Assembly (NCBI GenBank): GCA_963697805.1
Contig: CAVOPB010000002.1
Location: 310,001-374,000 of the forward strand
Direction of reading: 5' to 3'
DNA length: 64,000 bases
Source of the DNA: VRUE01 sp963697805
GTDB lineage: Bacteria; Actinomycetota; Thermoleophilia; Solirubrobacterales; 70-9
Below are positions 1 to 8,236 of the stretch, one piece after another. Under the pieces are notes generated by a model that was given only the letters and a program-made list of their open reading frames with translations, made no database searches and was not told the DNA's origin. The translations under genes were made by a program, and so were the position numbers. Every line of letters starts with the position of its first letter. Within the stretch, counting starts at the first letter, position 1.

Positions 1-1317
1 ACCCCGACCTTCGAATTCCACTCCTCCGAGTCGGGCTCGAGCTTCGAATGCTCGCTCGACACCGGCACCCCGGCCTTCGGGCCCTGCTCGGGACCGGGCG
101 CCACCCACACGCCGGCGGCGCTTGCCGACGGCCCCTACACCTTCCGGGTCCGGGCCACCGACGGCGCCGCCAACACCGACCCGAGCCCCGCCACCCGCTC
201 CTTCACGGTCGACACCACCTCCGACACCACGCCGCCCGAGACGACGATCGACGCCGGGCCCGCCGACGGCTCGAGCACCAACAACAACGACCCGAGCTTC
301 GCCTTCAGCTCCTCCGAGCCCGGCTCGAGCTTCGAATGCAAGCTCGATGCCGGCGACTTTGCCCTCTGCACGACGCCCAAGGGCTACACCGACCTGGCCG
401 ACGGCGAACACACCTTCTCCGTGCGGGCGATAGACCCTGCCAATAACACCGACCCGAGCCCCGCCACCCGCTCCTTCACGGTCGACACCACCCCGCCCGA
501 GACGACGATCGACGCCGGCCCGACCGGCACCACCAACGACCCGACCCCGACCTTCGAATTCCACTCCTCCGAGTCGGGCTCGAGCTTCGAATGCTCGCTC
601 GACACCGGCACCCCGGCCTTCGGGCCCTGCTCGGGACCGGGCGCCACCCACACGCCGGCGGCGCTGGCCGACGGCCCCTACACCTTCCGGGTCCGGGCCA
701 CCGACGGCGCCGCCAACACCGACCCGAGCCCCGCCACCCGCTCCTTCACGGTCGACACCACCCCGCCCGAGACGACGATCGACGCCGGCCCGACCGGCAC
801 CACCAACGACCCGACCCCGACCTTCGAATTCCACTCCTCCGAGTCGGGCTCGAGCTTCGAATGCTCGCTCGACACCGGCACCCCGGCCTTCGGGCCCTGC
901 TCGGGACCGGGCGCCACCCACACGCCGGCGGCGCTGGCCGACGGCCCCTACACCTTCCGGGTCCGGGCCACCGACGGCGCCGCCAACACCGACCCGAGCC
1001 CCGCCACCCGCTCCTTCACGGTCGACACCACCCCGCCCGAGACGACGATCGACGCCGGCCCGACCGGCACCACCAACGACCCGACCCCGACCTTCGAATT
1101 CCACTCCTCCGAGTCGGGCTCGAGCTTCGAATGCTCGCTCGACACCGGCACCCCGGCCTTCGGGCCCTGCTCGGGACCGGGCGCCACCCACACGCCGGCG
1201 GCGCTGGCCGACGGCCCCTACACCTTCCGGGTCCGGGCCACCGACGGCGCCGCCAACACCGACCCGAGCCCCGCCACCCGCTCCTTCACGGTCGACACCA
1301 CCCCGCCCGAGACGACT
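1..1317 (+). repeat. 270-bp in-frame tandem repeats
   Basis: Units at 544-813, 814-1083 and 1084-1317 (last one incomplete) look identical at the DNA level by eye. The stretch from base 1 to about 219 is the same unit with a single difference seen at 121-124 (ctt for ctg). A divergent unit with a different spacer lies at about 240-543. Identity at synonymous positions indicates recent duplication or ongoing gene conversion, and copy number could be collapsed in the assembly. Confidence 0.9.
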
Positions 1318-1935
1318 GGGCACAGCGAACCCCCGAAGTGCAAGGCGGGCTTCAAGGAGCAGAAGCACCACGGCAAGACCAAGTGCGTGAAAATCAAGAA
1401 GCCGCGCTACGGCAAATTCGCAGTGATTGCGCCTGTGCATGGCAAAGTGCTGATCAAGGTTCCAGGAGGCAGTGGCTTCGTCCGGCTAACTGATGACCTC
1501 CAGATTCCTCTTGGCACGATCATCGACACAACCCAGGGTCGAGTGCGCCTTACGTGTGCAAAGTCCAAGCAGGGGAACGGCACTGAGACCGCAGACTTCT
1601 ACGACGGCGTGTTTCGCGTCGAGCAGCCGGTATCGGGCAAACCTACAACTGAACTCAAATTGATCGACACCCTCAGCAAAGGCCACAAACACCGCGCCAG
1701 CAGTTCCAGGGCTCGAGGAGGCAGCAACCGGCTGTGGGGCAGTGGCCACGGGAGCTTCGTAACAAAAGGCAACTATGGCTCGGCGAGCGTACTGGGAACG
1801 ATCTGGCTTACCGAAGACCGTCCCACGGGAACCTTCTTCAAGGTCAAACGCGGAATCGTCCAAATCCAGGATTTCACGCGCCATCGCAGACTTAAGTTGC
1901 ATCCCGGTCAGGACTACCTGGCTCCGGCTCGATGA
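1..1935 (+). CDS. Secreted/surface Ig-like repeat protein with FecR-like C-terminal region (5' truncated)
   Basis: The reading frame is open from base 1, so the N-terminus lies outside the window; 644 residues are visible. They consist of about five copies of a roughly 90-residue module containing TPPETTIDAGP, FECSLDTG and FRVRATDGAANTDPSP, an Ig/cadherin-like extracellular repeat common in Solirubrobacterales surface proteins. The conserved Cys pairs fit an exported domain. After residue about 440 the repeats stop and a lysine-rich linker leads to a region (GKVLIKVPG, VRLTDDLQIPLGTIIDT, GRVRLT) resembling the FecR/beta-sandwich domain that sets a threshold on a surface polypeptide. Role inferred: cell-surface adhesion or scaffolding. 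The second module (about 240-543) is divergent, the others nearly identical. Confidence 0.8.
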   Translation, partial: TPTFEFHSSESGSSFECSLDTGTPAFGPCSGPGATHTPAALADGPYTFRVRATDGAANTDPSPATRSFTVDTTSDTTPPETTIDAGPADGSSTNNNDPSFAFSSSEPGSSFECKLDAGDFALCTTPKGYTDLADGEHTFSVRAIDPANNTDPSPATRSFTVDTTPPETTIDAGPTGTTNDPTPTFEFHSSESGSSFECSLDTGTPAFGPCSGPGATHTPAALADGPYTFRVRATDGAANTDPSPATRSFTVDTTPPETTIDAGPTGTTNDPTPTFEFHSSESGSSFECSLDTGTPAFGPCSGPGATHTPAALADGPYTFRVRATDGAANTDPSPATRSFTVDTTPPETTIDAGPTGTTNDPTPTFEFHSSESGSSFECSLDTGTPAFGPCSGPGATHTPAALADGPYTFRVRATDGAANTDPSPATRSFTVDTTPPETTGHSEPPKCKAGFKEQKHHGKTKCVKIKKPRYGKFAVIAPVHGKVLIKVPGGSGFVRLTDDLQIPLGTIIDTTQGRVRLTCAKSKQGNGTETADFYDGVFRVEQPVSGKPTTELKLIDTLSKGHKHRASSSRARGGSNRLWGSGHGSFVTKGNYGSASVLGTIWLTEDRPTGTFFKVKRGIVQIQDFTRHRRLKLHPGQDYLAPAR

Positions 1936-1965
1936 CGGCTACCCGATGACACGTGGGAGCAGAGC

Positions 1966-2745
1966 TTGATAGCGATCGCCAGGCAATTTCCTGTCGCTAT
2001 CCGCAAGTGTCCCGTGGCGGTGGTCCTTGCGACACTGATGGTTGCCGCGCCGCTTGCCCTGCTCGCTTTTCCAACATCCGCCGTGCCGGAGCGCGTGATC
2101 GTGGTCCACGGCCCCGATTCGAGCTCACACCTGAGGTTGATGGTGGTCGGCAACGACATCATGGTCAAGGGCAACCTGGACTACAGCGAGCAGGTCGGCT
2201 GCGAACCCGCCGGTGGCCACGCCATCGATTGTCCTTCTGGTGGAGCCGGCTCGATTGAAGTCGTCATGGGGCCCCAGGACGATAAGGTCGAAGTCCTCGA
2301 TCCGCTGCCGATTCCCCTCACTGCCCGCCTGGGATTCGGCTCTGACAAATTGATCGGCAATGCTGAGGTCGACACCTGCTATTCGGAAGGAAGCAAACGC
2401 AATCGCTGTTATGGCGGCGGCGGCAATGACATCTGCATCACCGGCGACCAAAACAGCGACTGTGTTGGCGATGGCGGCGACGACTATTGTCGCCACGGGG
2501 CAGGCAGCGATGGCTGCTGGGGAGACTATTCGCCCAAACCCGATGATCCACGCCAGGGGCCTCCGGGGAACGACGTCTGCTACATGGGCGCCGGCGAGGA
2601 TGGCTGCCACGGTGGCCCGGGCGACGATCGGCTGTACGGGGAAGCGGGCGCAGATCAGCTCTACGGCGAGCCCGGCAACGACCTCTGCGACGGGGGCCCC
2701 GGGGTGGGACGCTCACATGAGTGTGAGTCGGGACCTGGACACTAA
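1966..2745 (+). CDS. Secreted RTX-like calcium-binding protein
   Basis: 259 residues from a TTG start with a purine-rich stretch (gtgggag) about 8 bases upstream. An N-terminal signal peptide (charged n-region, then VVLATLMVAAPLALLAF) is followed by a beta-rich region and, from about residue 145, by glycine/aspartate repeats of the hemolysin-type calcium-binding kind (GGGGNDICITGD, GGDDYCRHGAG, GPGDDRLYGEAGADQLYGE). Such repeats fold into a calcium-bound beta-roll outside the cell. Unusually for RTX repeats, many are interleaved with Cys (DICI, DYCR, DGCW, DVCY, DGCH, DLCD), so disulfides may stabilise the roll. It lies 30 bp behind the Ig-repeat gene. No enzymatic domain is recognised. Confidence 0.75.
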   Translation: MIAIARQFPVAIRKCPVAVVLATLMVAAPLALLAFPTSAVPERVIVVHGPDSSSHLRLMVVGNDIMVKGNLDYSEQVGCEPAGGHAIDCPSGGAGSIEVVMGPQDDKVEVLDPLPIPLTARLGFGSDKLIGNAEVDTCYSEGSKRNRCYGGGGNDICITGDQNSDCVGDGGDDYCRHGAGSDGCWGDYSPKPDDPRQGPPGNDVCYMGAGEDGCHGGPGDDRLYGEAGADQLYGEPGNDLCDGGPGVGRSHECESGPGH

Positions 2746-3190
2746 GGACCGAGTAATAGATTCCCCGTCAAGGAATCCGGAGGACCCCTAGGCACCCGCC
2801 TCATGGGGTTCAAGCTTCTTTGTCCGCCGCGTCTATCTGATTGGCGATTTGCGGGGAAAGCGCCACAAACCGCAGTAGGCGGCAGCTGCTTGACCCAACT
2901 TACAAGCAGGAGGTCACTGGTTCGAGCACCGTACCGCCCACTTCACCCGCCACTACGCGAACCGCTTCCTCTTCTGGCTCTGAGGGCAGCCGATAGGTCG
3001 GCTGGATGTGCTCACGGCATTGCGCCGCGATCTCGGCGATAACCAGGCGGAGCCGATTTGCACATCACGTCCACGTTACCTGCCCACGCGCCTGCCCGAG
3101 TGAAGAGCGCACGGACCAGCGGAGCACAAAGGCCGTCGCCACTCCAACTGCCAGACCGACGCGGTGGTAACCTCGTCACAAGGCTGCTTC
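2746..3190. other. Intergenic region without a convincing gene
   Basis: About 445 bp. Apart from the tRNA-3'-half-like repeat at 2860-2940 no gene with plausible codon use or a ribosome binding site was found. The short open frames here have the Arg/Pro-rich composition of random high-GC sequence. Confidence 0.5.
2860..2940 (+). repeat. Direct repeat A, resembles a tRNA 3' half (att-like)
   Basis: 81 bp that recur in the same orientation at 5019-5099 with roughly 70 of 82 aligned positions identical by eye. The second half looks like anticodon-stem, variable-loop, T-arm (GGTTCGAG) and acceptor (ACCGCCCA) sequence of a tRNA, but the T-stem does not pair properly and no 5' half is present, so it is not a functional tRNA. 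Integrative elements leave such 3' tRNA fragments as att sites; that reading is an inference. Confidence 0.5.
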
Positions 3191-3973
3191 ATGTTCCAGC
3201 ATCGGGTCCTTCTCGTCCTCAACATCCTGGCCGTGCTGACCCCTTCGGCCGTCTTCGCGACGCCGGCCGCTGGGGCGAAAATCCATGAGCGCTGCTGCTT
3301 CTTCCTCACCGCCGACTCCGACGCAGAAGTGAAGGAGACCTTCACCGGCGACACCCCGCGGGGCAAGCAACAAGGGAGCGTGTCCTGGATGCTCGTTGGA
3401 ATCTTTCGGTACCGCGAGCAGGACGGCTTCGCCGACCTCGACAATGTGGGTCCGTCGCACGAACACGGGATCCGCTTCACGAAGGACGAAATCCGCAGCT
3501 ACCTTGTCCTCCAGAATCCCCCGGATACAGTTGGCACGCCGGTGGCGGAGCCTGGAACCTGCGGGATCTTCAAGAGGAAGCGGATCGAGCGATCCCCCCA
3601 GGTCAATCTATTCCGCGGCAACGTCGAGGTGAACGTCAGCGGCTACGAGGATCCGGGCTGCATGTACGGGTTGTCGATGATCGACTGGACCGTCAATTCC
3701 GGACCCGAAGGCTACGCTCCTTGGAGCGACAAATTCCGGGCGTCGCGCGATTTTTTCCGCCACGGGCGCGGAACCTACAGGCGTCAAACCGGCTTCCACA
3801 GTTCTTACTCGCCGGATCACGACTACGGCGTCGACGCGATATATGACCACACCGGCTTCTTGAAGGTCGAGTGGTTCCCCCGGCGAGCTCTCGACCGCCG
3901 GCTCGACGAGATCCGTGACTATCACAAGGGCTATGGTTTCGGTGACCTCTGTTCGCACGTCCCTTGCGAATGA
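3191..3973 (+). CDS. Secreted protein of unknown function, CCF-motif family, copy 1
   Basis: 260 residues from ATG 3191; a GTG 27 bp upstream is also in frame, but the ATG gives a clean signal peptide (MFQHRVLLVLNILAVL, cleavage likely near VFATPAAG). The mature protein begins with HERCCFFLTADSD and contains further Cys (PGTCGIFKRKR, DPGCMYGLS, FGDLCSHVPCE). The start of the mature region, ERCCF, is shared with the next gene together with the spacing to an aromatic, W-containing strand, so the two are probably paralogues. No known domain is recognised. Base composition is somewhat lower in GC than in the flanking housekeeping-like genes, consistent with acquisition. Confidence 0.65.
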   Translation: MFQHRVLLVLNILAVLTPSAVFATPAAGAKIHERCCFFLTADSDAEVKETFTGDTPRGKQQGSVSWMLVGIFRYREQDGFADLDNVGPSHEHGIRFTKDEIRSYLVLQNPPDTVGTPVAEPGTCGIFKRKRIERSPQVNLFRGNVEVNVSGYEDPGCMYGLSMIDWTVNSGPEGYAPWSDKFRASRDFFRHGRGTYRRQTGFHSSYSPDHDYGVDAIYDHTGFLKVEWFPRRALDRRLDEIRDYHKGYGFGDLCSHVPCE

Positions 3974-4013
3974 GGGTTCCGCCTCCACGCCCCGGACCAG
4001 CGGGGAGGAGATC

Positions 4014-4913
4014 CTGAACTCGAGCAACTGCCGGCTGCCCACCAGAACGCTGGCCTTGACAGGCTTGCTCATGGTGCTGGGGATGCTCACCCTCCCTGCG
4101 GGTCGAGCCGATGGCCGGGCTCAGCCGACCAGTGAACGCTGCTGCTTCCAGCTTTCGGTACAGGCGAGCGGCAGTCAGACCGTCAACTACGGCGACGGCA
4201 CCGGTTCCTACCCGTATTACCGGGGCAAGTACTCCGCGACCTGGAACTTCGCGTTCCGCGCCCTCGCGAAGGACCTGCACCACCGCGGGCACGACCATAT
4301 CCAGCCCATCGCGCGATATGGCTTCCGGACCGCGAGTCGCCCGCAGGTGGCCCTCCACGACTGGACGGCGGCGTGGAGCTTCCAGGACACACCCGCGGGC
4401 GTGCAGGGTGCCTGCTGCTACACCCAGATTCCGCATGGATGGCAACCCGCGTGCTCGACGTCGAATGCCGTGCTCGACAGCCAAGGCTTCTCCGAGGACC
4501 GCAAGCCCTCGCCCTACTTCTATTTGGTCGGGCACGGCCTCGTAGCCGGCATGGCCGACCTCCCCGCACGGGCGAGCTTCCAATGCGGTCTCAACGACGG
4601 CCGGCTGGACGTGCCCCTGGCCGACGTGTTCGACTCAACAAGTGAATTCCCGGGCCCGTCGACGAAGCAGCTCCTGTATGGCAGCGACTATTCTCGGAGC
4701 TGTTCGCTGTCTGTGTCGTTCGGGGGTGACGGCGGCATCAGCATCGTCGGATCGAGTGGCACGGTGCGGATGCGCGTGAGGCTCATCTACTTCCCGCCAT
4801 CGCGGCTCTACAAGATGGCGAAGCGCCTGGACTCGCTGACTGGCGAAAGCGCCCCCGGCTTCAAGGCCCCACCGGCCAAGCCGAACACCGGGCCTCACTG
4901 CGCCGCCGGCTGA
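4014..4913 (+). CDS. Secreted protein of unknown function, CCF-motif family, copy 2
   Basis: The frame is open from ATG 3915, which would overlap the upstream gene by 59 bp. A strong Shine-Dalgarno (ggggaggag, 4002-4010) instead points to a CTG start at 4014, giving 299 residues with a charged n-region and a signal peptide (LALTGLLMVLGMLTLPAG). TTG 4056 and ATG 4071 are alternatives. The mature part starts SERCCFQLSVQASG and is followed by an aromatic strand (YSATWNFAFRALAK), paralleling copy 1; six or more further Cys (ACCYTQ, FQCGLN, SRSCSLS, PHCAAG) imply disulfides. Function unknown. It lies just before the second tRNA-like repeat. Confidence 0.6.
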   Translation: MNSSNCRLPTRTLALTGLLMVLGMLTLPAGRADGRAQPTSERCCFQLSVQASGSQTVNYGDGTGSYPYYRGKYSATWNFAFRALAKDLHHRGHDHIQPIARYGFRTASRPQVALHDWTAAWSFQDTPAGVQGACCYTQIPHGWQPACSTSNAVLDSQGFSEDRKPSPYFYLVGHGLVAGMADLPARASFQCGLNDGRLDVPLADVFDSTSEFPGPSTKQLLYGSDYSRSCSLSVSFGGDGGISIVGSSGTVRMRVRLIYFPPSRLYKMAKRLDSLTGESAPGFKAPPAKPNTGPHCAAG

Positions 4914-5018
4914 GAGTGGGACTAGTTTCTAGGGAGACACGTCCTCAGAACCGCCGAGGATCTACGGGGGTCCCAGGGCAACCCGCATGGAAGCCTTTGA
5001 AAGCGACAGACAGGCAAT

Positions 5019-5099
5019 GCGCCACAAACCGCAGCAAACGGCAGCAGGTTCGCCCAATTACAAGCAGGAGGCCACTGGTTCGAGCCCCGGTACCGCCCA
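5019..5099 (+). repeat. Direct repeat B, resembles a tRNA 3' half (att-like)
   Basis: Partner of the repeat at 2860-2940. It begins with the same gcgccacaaaccgcag and ends with the same T-arm/acceptor-like sequence (GGTTCGAGCCCC, TACCGCCCA). The two copies bracket the pair of CCF-family secreted protein genes, a 2.1-kb interval. Confidence 0.5.
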
Positions 5100-5113
5100 T
5101 TGTCCGAATCCCT

Positions 5114-5641
5114 TCACCCGGACCTGGTTGCCTTCCAGTTGAGGGTGCCGGTGTCGCAGTCGTAGGCAGGGTGGCCTTCGACCGGGTCTGAATACGCGTC
5201 GACGTGCTCGGTGATGCGGATGGTGCCCTTCGCCTGCCCTTTGGCCGGAAGCTGCCCCGTCGCCGTGAATTTACGCCCGAGCCCGTCGTCGTTCACCGCG
5301 GAGAATTTCCCCTTCTTGACCCTGATCGAGTCCTCGAAGGTGAGCTTGGGGATCAAGGACCCGCCGTCGGCCGGATACCGCACCTCACCATCGCTGCAGT
5401 GGAAGTAGACGCTCGTCTCCCTCAGCTTCCAGACCTGCTGCTTTCCGGTGTCGATCACCTTGAATTCGATGGTCGGGGGGGAAATGTTCTTGATCCCGCC
5501 GGCGCCTGGCGCCAAGGGGGCCTGGGAGATCGGGCCCGAGTAGGTGCTCCGCTTGGCCATTGCGAGCTGCGGCATCGCGAGCAATGCCGCCGCCACCGCG
5601 ACCGTGACCACCGCGACGAGATTTCGCTTCACGCGGCTCAT
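5114..5641 (-). CDS. Small secreted protein of unknown function
   Basis: 175 residues with an N-terminal signal peptide (MSRVKRNLVAVVTVAVAAALLAM, cleavage near LAMAKRS). The mature part is rich in beta-strand patterns: PTIEFKVIDTGKQQ, VYFHCSDGEVRY, LTFEDSIRVKKGKFSAV, ending with a Cys-containing strand (AYDCDTGTLNWKATRSG). The layout (signal, beta sandwich, two Cys, final W-x-A strand) resembles a family of exported proteins found repeatedly in Thermoleophilia genomes. The gene at 12860 shares the general design but not clear sequence identity. No enzymatic motif seen. Confidence 0.7.
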   Translation of the reverse strand: MSRVKRNLVAVVTVAVAAALLAMPQLAMAKRSTYSGPISQAPLAPGAGGIKNISPPTIEFKVIDTGKQQVWKLRETSVYFHCSDGEVRYPADGGSLIPKLTFEDSIRVKKGKFSAVNDDGLGRKFTATGQLPAKGQAKGTIRITEHVDAYSDPVEGHPAYDCDTGTLNWKATRSG

Positions 5642-5723
5642 CTACCCTCGGCGAGCCTACAAGCCCACGAGGCGAGTGGGCGGTCCGAGGTTCTTTGGTG
5701 ATTTGGTGGCACCGCTAAGCTCG

Positions 5724-6011
5724 ATGCAGATGATGCACCCCGCTTTTGAGGTTCTGCCGGCCCGCTTTGAGGTCAGCTTCAACGGGCCGCCGATGATCAG
5801 GCGAACCCGTGGTGCGCTCTCGGCGGCCGCGATAACCCCCTTGGCCGACCGGCACAACAACATGGTGGCCGTGCGCGAAGGGGGGAGCGAGTTGCACGAG
5901 TTCGTCGTCTCGGTTTCGGCGCGCGACGCCGGTCAAGCGGTGGAGCGGACTCGCATCGCGGTCCAGGCGGGCGGGGCCTACGCAGGATTCTCCGCCACCC
6001 TCGCGTCGTAG
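5724..6011 (+). CDS. Small hypothetical protein
   Basis: 95 residues from ATG 5724 (GTG 5706 is in frame too). The C-terminal half has ordinary coding character (VREGGSELHEFVVSVSARDA, then QAVERTRIAVQAGGAYAGFS) and lies 29 bp upstream of the following oxidoreductase in the same direction, suggesting co-transcription. No signal peptide and no family recognised. No strong ribosome binding site was found, so the start and the gene itself are moderately certain. Confidence 0.5.
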   Translation: MQMMHPAFEVLPARFEVSFNGPPMIRRTRGALSAAAITPLADRHNNMVAVREGGSELHEFVVSVSARDAGQAVERTRIAVQAGGAYAGFSATLAS

Positions 6012-6040
6012 GGTCACTCTCATGCGGCTAGGCTGGGTCG

Positions 6041-7090
6041 GTGCTGGCCAGCTTCCAGATGCTGCCCGAGCAGTCGGCCGATGAGCTTCTGGACTCGATC
6101 CGGATTGCCGACGAGCTGGGATTCTACGCCTGCTACAGCGCCGACGAGATCTACCACAAGGACGGCTGGATGCTTCTCGCCGCCGGGGCGCGGCAGACGG
6201 AGCGAATCAGGCTGGGGCCGTGTGTGGCACCCATATACATGCGCGACCCGACCTACGTCGCGCAGCTTGCCGCGACCCTTGACGAGCTCAGCGATGGGCG
6301 CGCCGAGGTCGTGTTCGGCATCGGCAACATCGCGATGCTGGAGCAGTACGGAGTCGAGTGGAAGGGCACTCGCCCAATCGCCCGCCTGCGCGAGGCACAC
6401 CAGGTCATGCGCACGGTTCTCGACGAGGGCTCGATCGATTTCGCCGGCGACTTCTACGCCTACTCGGGCGTCAGCACCGCGGCCCGGCCGGTCCAGGAGC
6501 ACCTGCCACTGAAGATAGGTGCCATGGGCGGCCCGAAGTCGATGGAGCTCGCGGGCGAGGTCGCCGACGGTCTGCACACCGCGTGCGCCTATTCCCCCGA
6601 GGCGCTGGGATACGCGGTCGGCTGCTTCGAGGCGGGTATCGAGCGAGCGGGCAGGAGCCGGGATGGGCTCGACCTCGGCGACTCGCTGCTCGGCGCGATC
6701 GCCGCTGACGGCGAGGCGGCAAGGCGGGCCGGGAGGATCCTCGCCGCCTTCTACATCCCCTCGATGCCGCCGGCCCTGTTGGACCGCCACGGAATCGCAC
6801 TCGATGAGATTGCCCCCGTCAACGAGGCCTTTGCCGCCGGCGATGTCGCGCGTGCGCTCGCGGCCACCCCGGACGCGATCGCGGATCGCCTGGTCGTTGC
6901 CGGCACTCCCGAGGACTGGCTCCAGTGGCTCACCGAGACCTACTCGGCGGCCGGCCTCGACCATGCCCTGGTCTCGTTCACCGATCCGTTCACGCTGCGC
7001 TCCTGGGCCGGCGTCGAGGTCGAGGGTCTACCGGGCCTCTCCGAGCAGGTCAGGCTCTTCGGCGAGCAGGTATTGCCCCAGCTCAGCTAA
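6041..7090 (+). CDS. LLM-class F420/flavin-dependent oxidoreductase
   Basis: 349 residues, GTG start. Luciferase-like monooxygenase fold of the MER (methylenetetrahydromethanopterin reductase-like) group: an N-terminal strand/helix with SIRIADELGFYACYSADE, the RIRLGPCVAPIYMRDPTYVA segment and LDELSDGRAEVVFGIG, all typical of family members that use reduced F420 or FMN. The barrel is complete and the length normal. Substrate cannot be read from sequence. A second LLM enzyme lies at 8893. Its stop is 3 bp from the convergent flavoprotein gene. Confidence 0.88.
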   Translation: MLASFQMLPEQSADELLDSIRIADELGFYACYSADEIYHKDGWMLLAAGARQTERIRLGPCVAPIYMRDPTYVAQLAATLDELSDGRAEVVFGIGNIAMLEQYGVEWKGTRPIARLREAHQVMRTVLDEGSIDFAGDFYAYSGVSTAARPVQEHLPLKIGAMGGPKSMELAGEVADGLHTACAYSPEALGYAVGCFEAGIERAGRSRDGLDLGDSLLGAIAADGEAARRAGRILAAFYIPSMPPALLDRHGIALDEIAPVNEAFAAGDVARALAATPDAIADRLVVAGTPEDWLQWLTETYSAAGLDHALVSFTDPFTLRSWAGVEVEGLPGLSEQVRLFGEQVLPQLS

Positions 7091-7093
7091 GGG

Positions 7094-8227
7094 TCAGGCG
7101 CCGAACCAGCGGGCGGTGCGGCTCGAGCCGAACTCCACCTTCTCGGCGACGAGCGTGGCGGAGGGCTGCTGGAAGACACCGGTCGGCTTCGGCCCGGTCA
7201 GGAAGTCGATGTCGACGCGACCGACCCGGTCAGAGCCGAACTCGACGTAGCAGGAGCCGCGACCGTCGTAGCCGCCCGGCGCCTGGCCCTCGCGTATGCG
7301 GGCGATCAGCTCCGCCGCGACGACCTTGGCGGCACCCTCGGAGAAGACCCCGGCCTTCGGCACGCCGACGGTGGCGACGTCGCCGACCGCGTAGACGCCG
7401 GGGAACACGGTCTCCAGCTTCGCCGAGTCGACCGGGACGTAACCGTCGGTGGTCATCCCGCTCTCTCGGACGACGTCCGGGGCGCGGTGCCTCGGGACTC
7501 CGAGGAAGAGGTCGTAGGGAGCCTCATCGCCATCCTCGAGCGCGACGACGGACCGGTCCGGGTCCAGCGCGGCGATCCTGGCCCCGCCATGAAACTCGAT
7601 GTCGCGCTCGGAGAAGGCGGCGAGCAGCGCCGCCGAGGCCTCTGGAGAGGGTGGAACGGGGCTCGGCAACGGCATCAGGAGCGAGATCTCACACTCATCC
7701 CGGATGCCTCGACTCGATAGGTGGTCGTGCATCAGCAGCGCGGCCTCGCTCGGAGCGGGAGGGCACTTGAAGGGCGCTCCGCAGACGCCGATCACGACCC
7801 TGCCGGCGCTGAAGGAGGGAAGCAGCTCCGCCACTCGTTCGGCCCCGGCGACGGAATAGAACTCCTGACCCCCCTCGGTGAGGCCCGGCGTCGCCTCCAT
7901 GTCGTAGTCGGCGCCGAGGGCGATGACGAGGAACTCGGCCTCGTGCACTCCCTCGTCGGTGGTGACCGAGCGCGCCTCGGGATCGATCGCGAGGACGGTC
8001 TCGCGCAGCAGTCGCACCCCCGGCTTGGCGAAGTCGCTGTAGGGGATGTGGACCTCCGCCGCACTACGTCGCCCGAACATCACGTCGAGCTTCGAGTACC
8101 CGAAGACGAACGAGTCGCTCTGGTCGATCATCGTCACCTCGATCTCCTCGCCAAGCGCCTCCGAGAGGGAGGTCGAGAGCTCGAGACCGCCGAAGCCTGC
8201 GCCGAGGACCAGGACCCGAGTCGTCAT
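7094..8227 (-). CDS. NAD(P)/FAD-dependent oxidoreductase, sulfide:quinone reductase-like
   Basis: 377 residues. The N-terminus carries the dinucleotide-binding motif VLVLGAGFGGLELS; a second nucleotide-binding region and the FAD-binding PGVYAVGDVATVGVPKAGVF segment follow. The C-terminal pattern (GSCYVEFGSDRVGRVDIDF) is that of the SQR/NDH-2-like pyridine-disulfide family. The sequence shows VCGAPFKCPPAPSEAALL, a Cys-containing loop usual in SQR-like proteins of this type. Likely an electron-transfer flavoprotein acting at the membrane; substrate uncertain. The start lies 9 bp after the corrected stop of the methyltransferase, so the two probably form an operon. Confidence 0.85.
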   Translation of the reverse strand: MTTRVLVLGAGFGGLELSTSLSEALGEEIEVTMIDQSDSFVFGYSKLDVMFGRRSAAEVHIPYSDFAKPGVRLLRETVLAIDPEARSVTTDEGVHEAEFLVIALGADYDMEATPGLTEGGQEFYSVAGAERVAELLPSFSAGRVVIGVCGAPFKCPPAPSEAALLMHDHLSSRGIRDECEISLLMPLPSPVPPSPEASAALLAAFSERDIEFHGGARIAALDPDRSVVALEDGDEAPYDLFLGVPRHRAPDVVRESGMTTDGYVPVDSAKLETVFPGVYAVGDVATVGVPKAGVFSEGAAKVVAAELIARIREGQAPGGYDGRGSCYVEFGSDRVGRVDIDFLTGPKPTGVFQQPSATLVAEKVEFGSSRTARWFGA

Positions 8228-8236
8228 CCGACCAAC

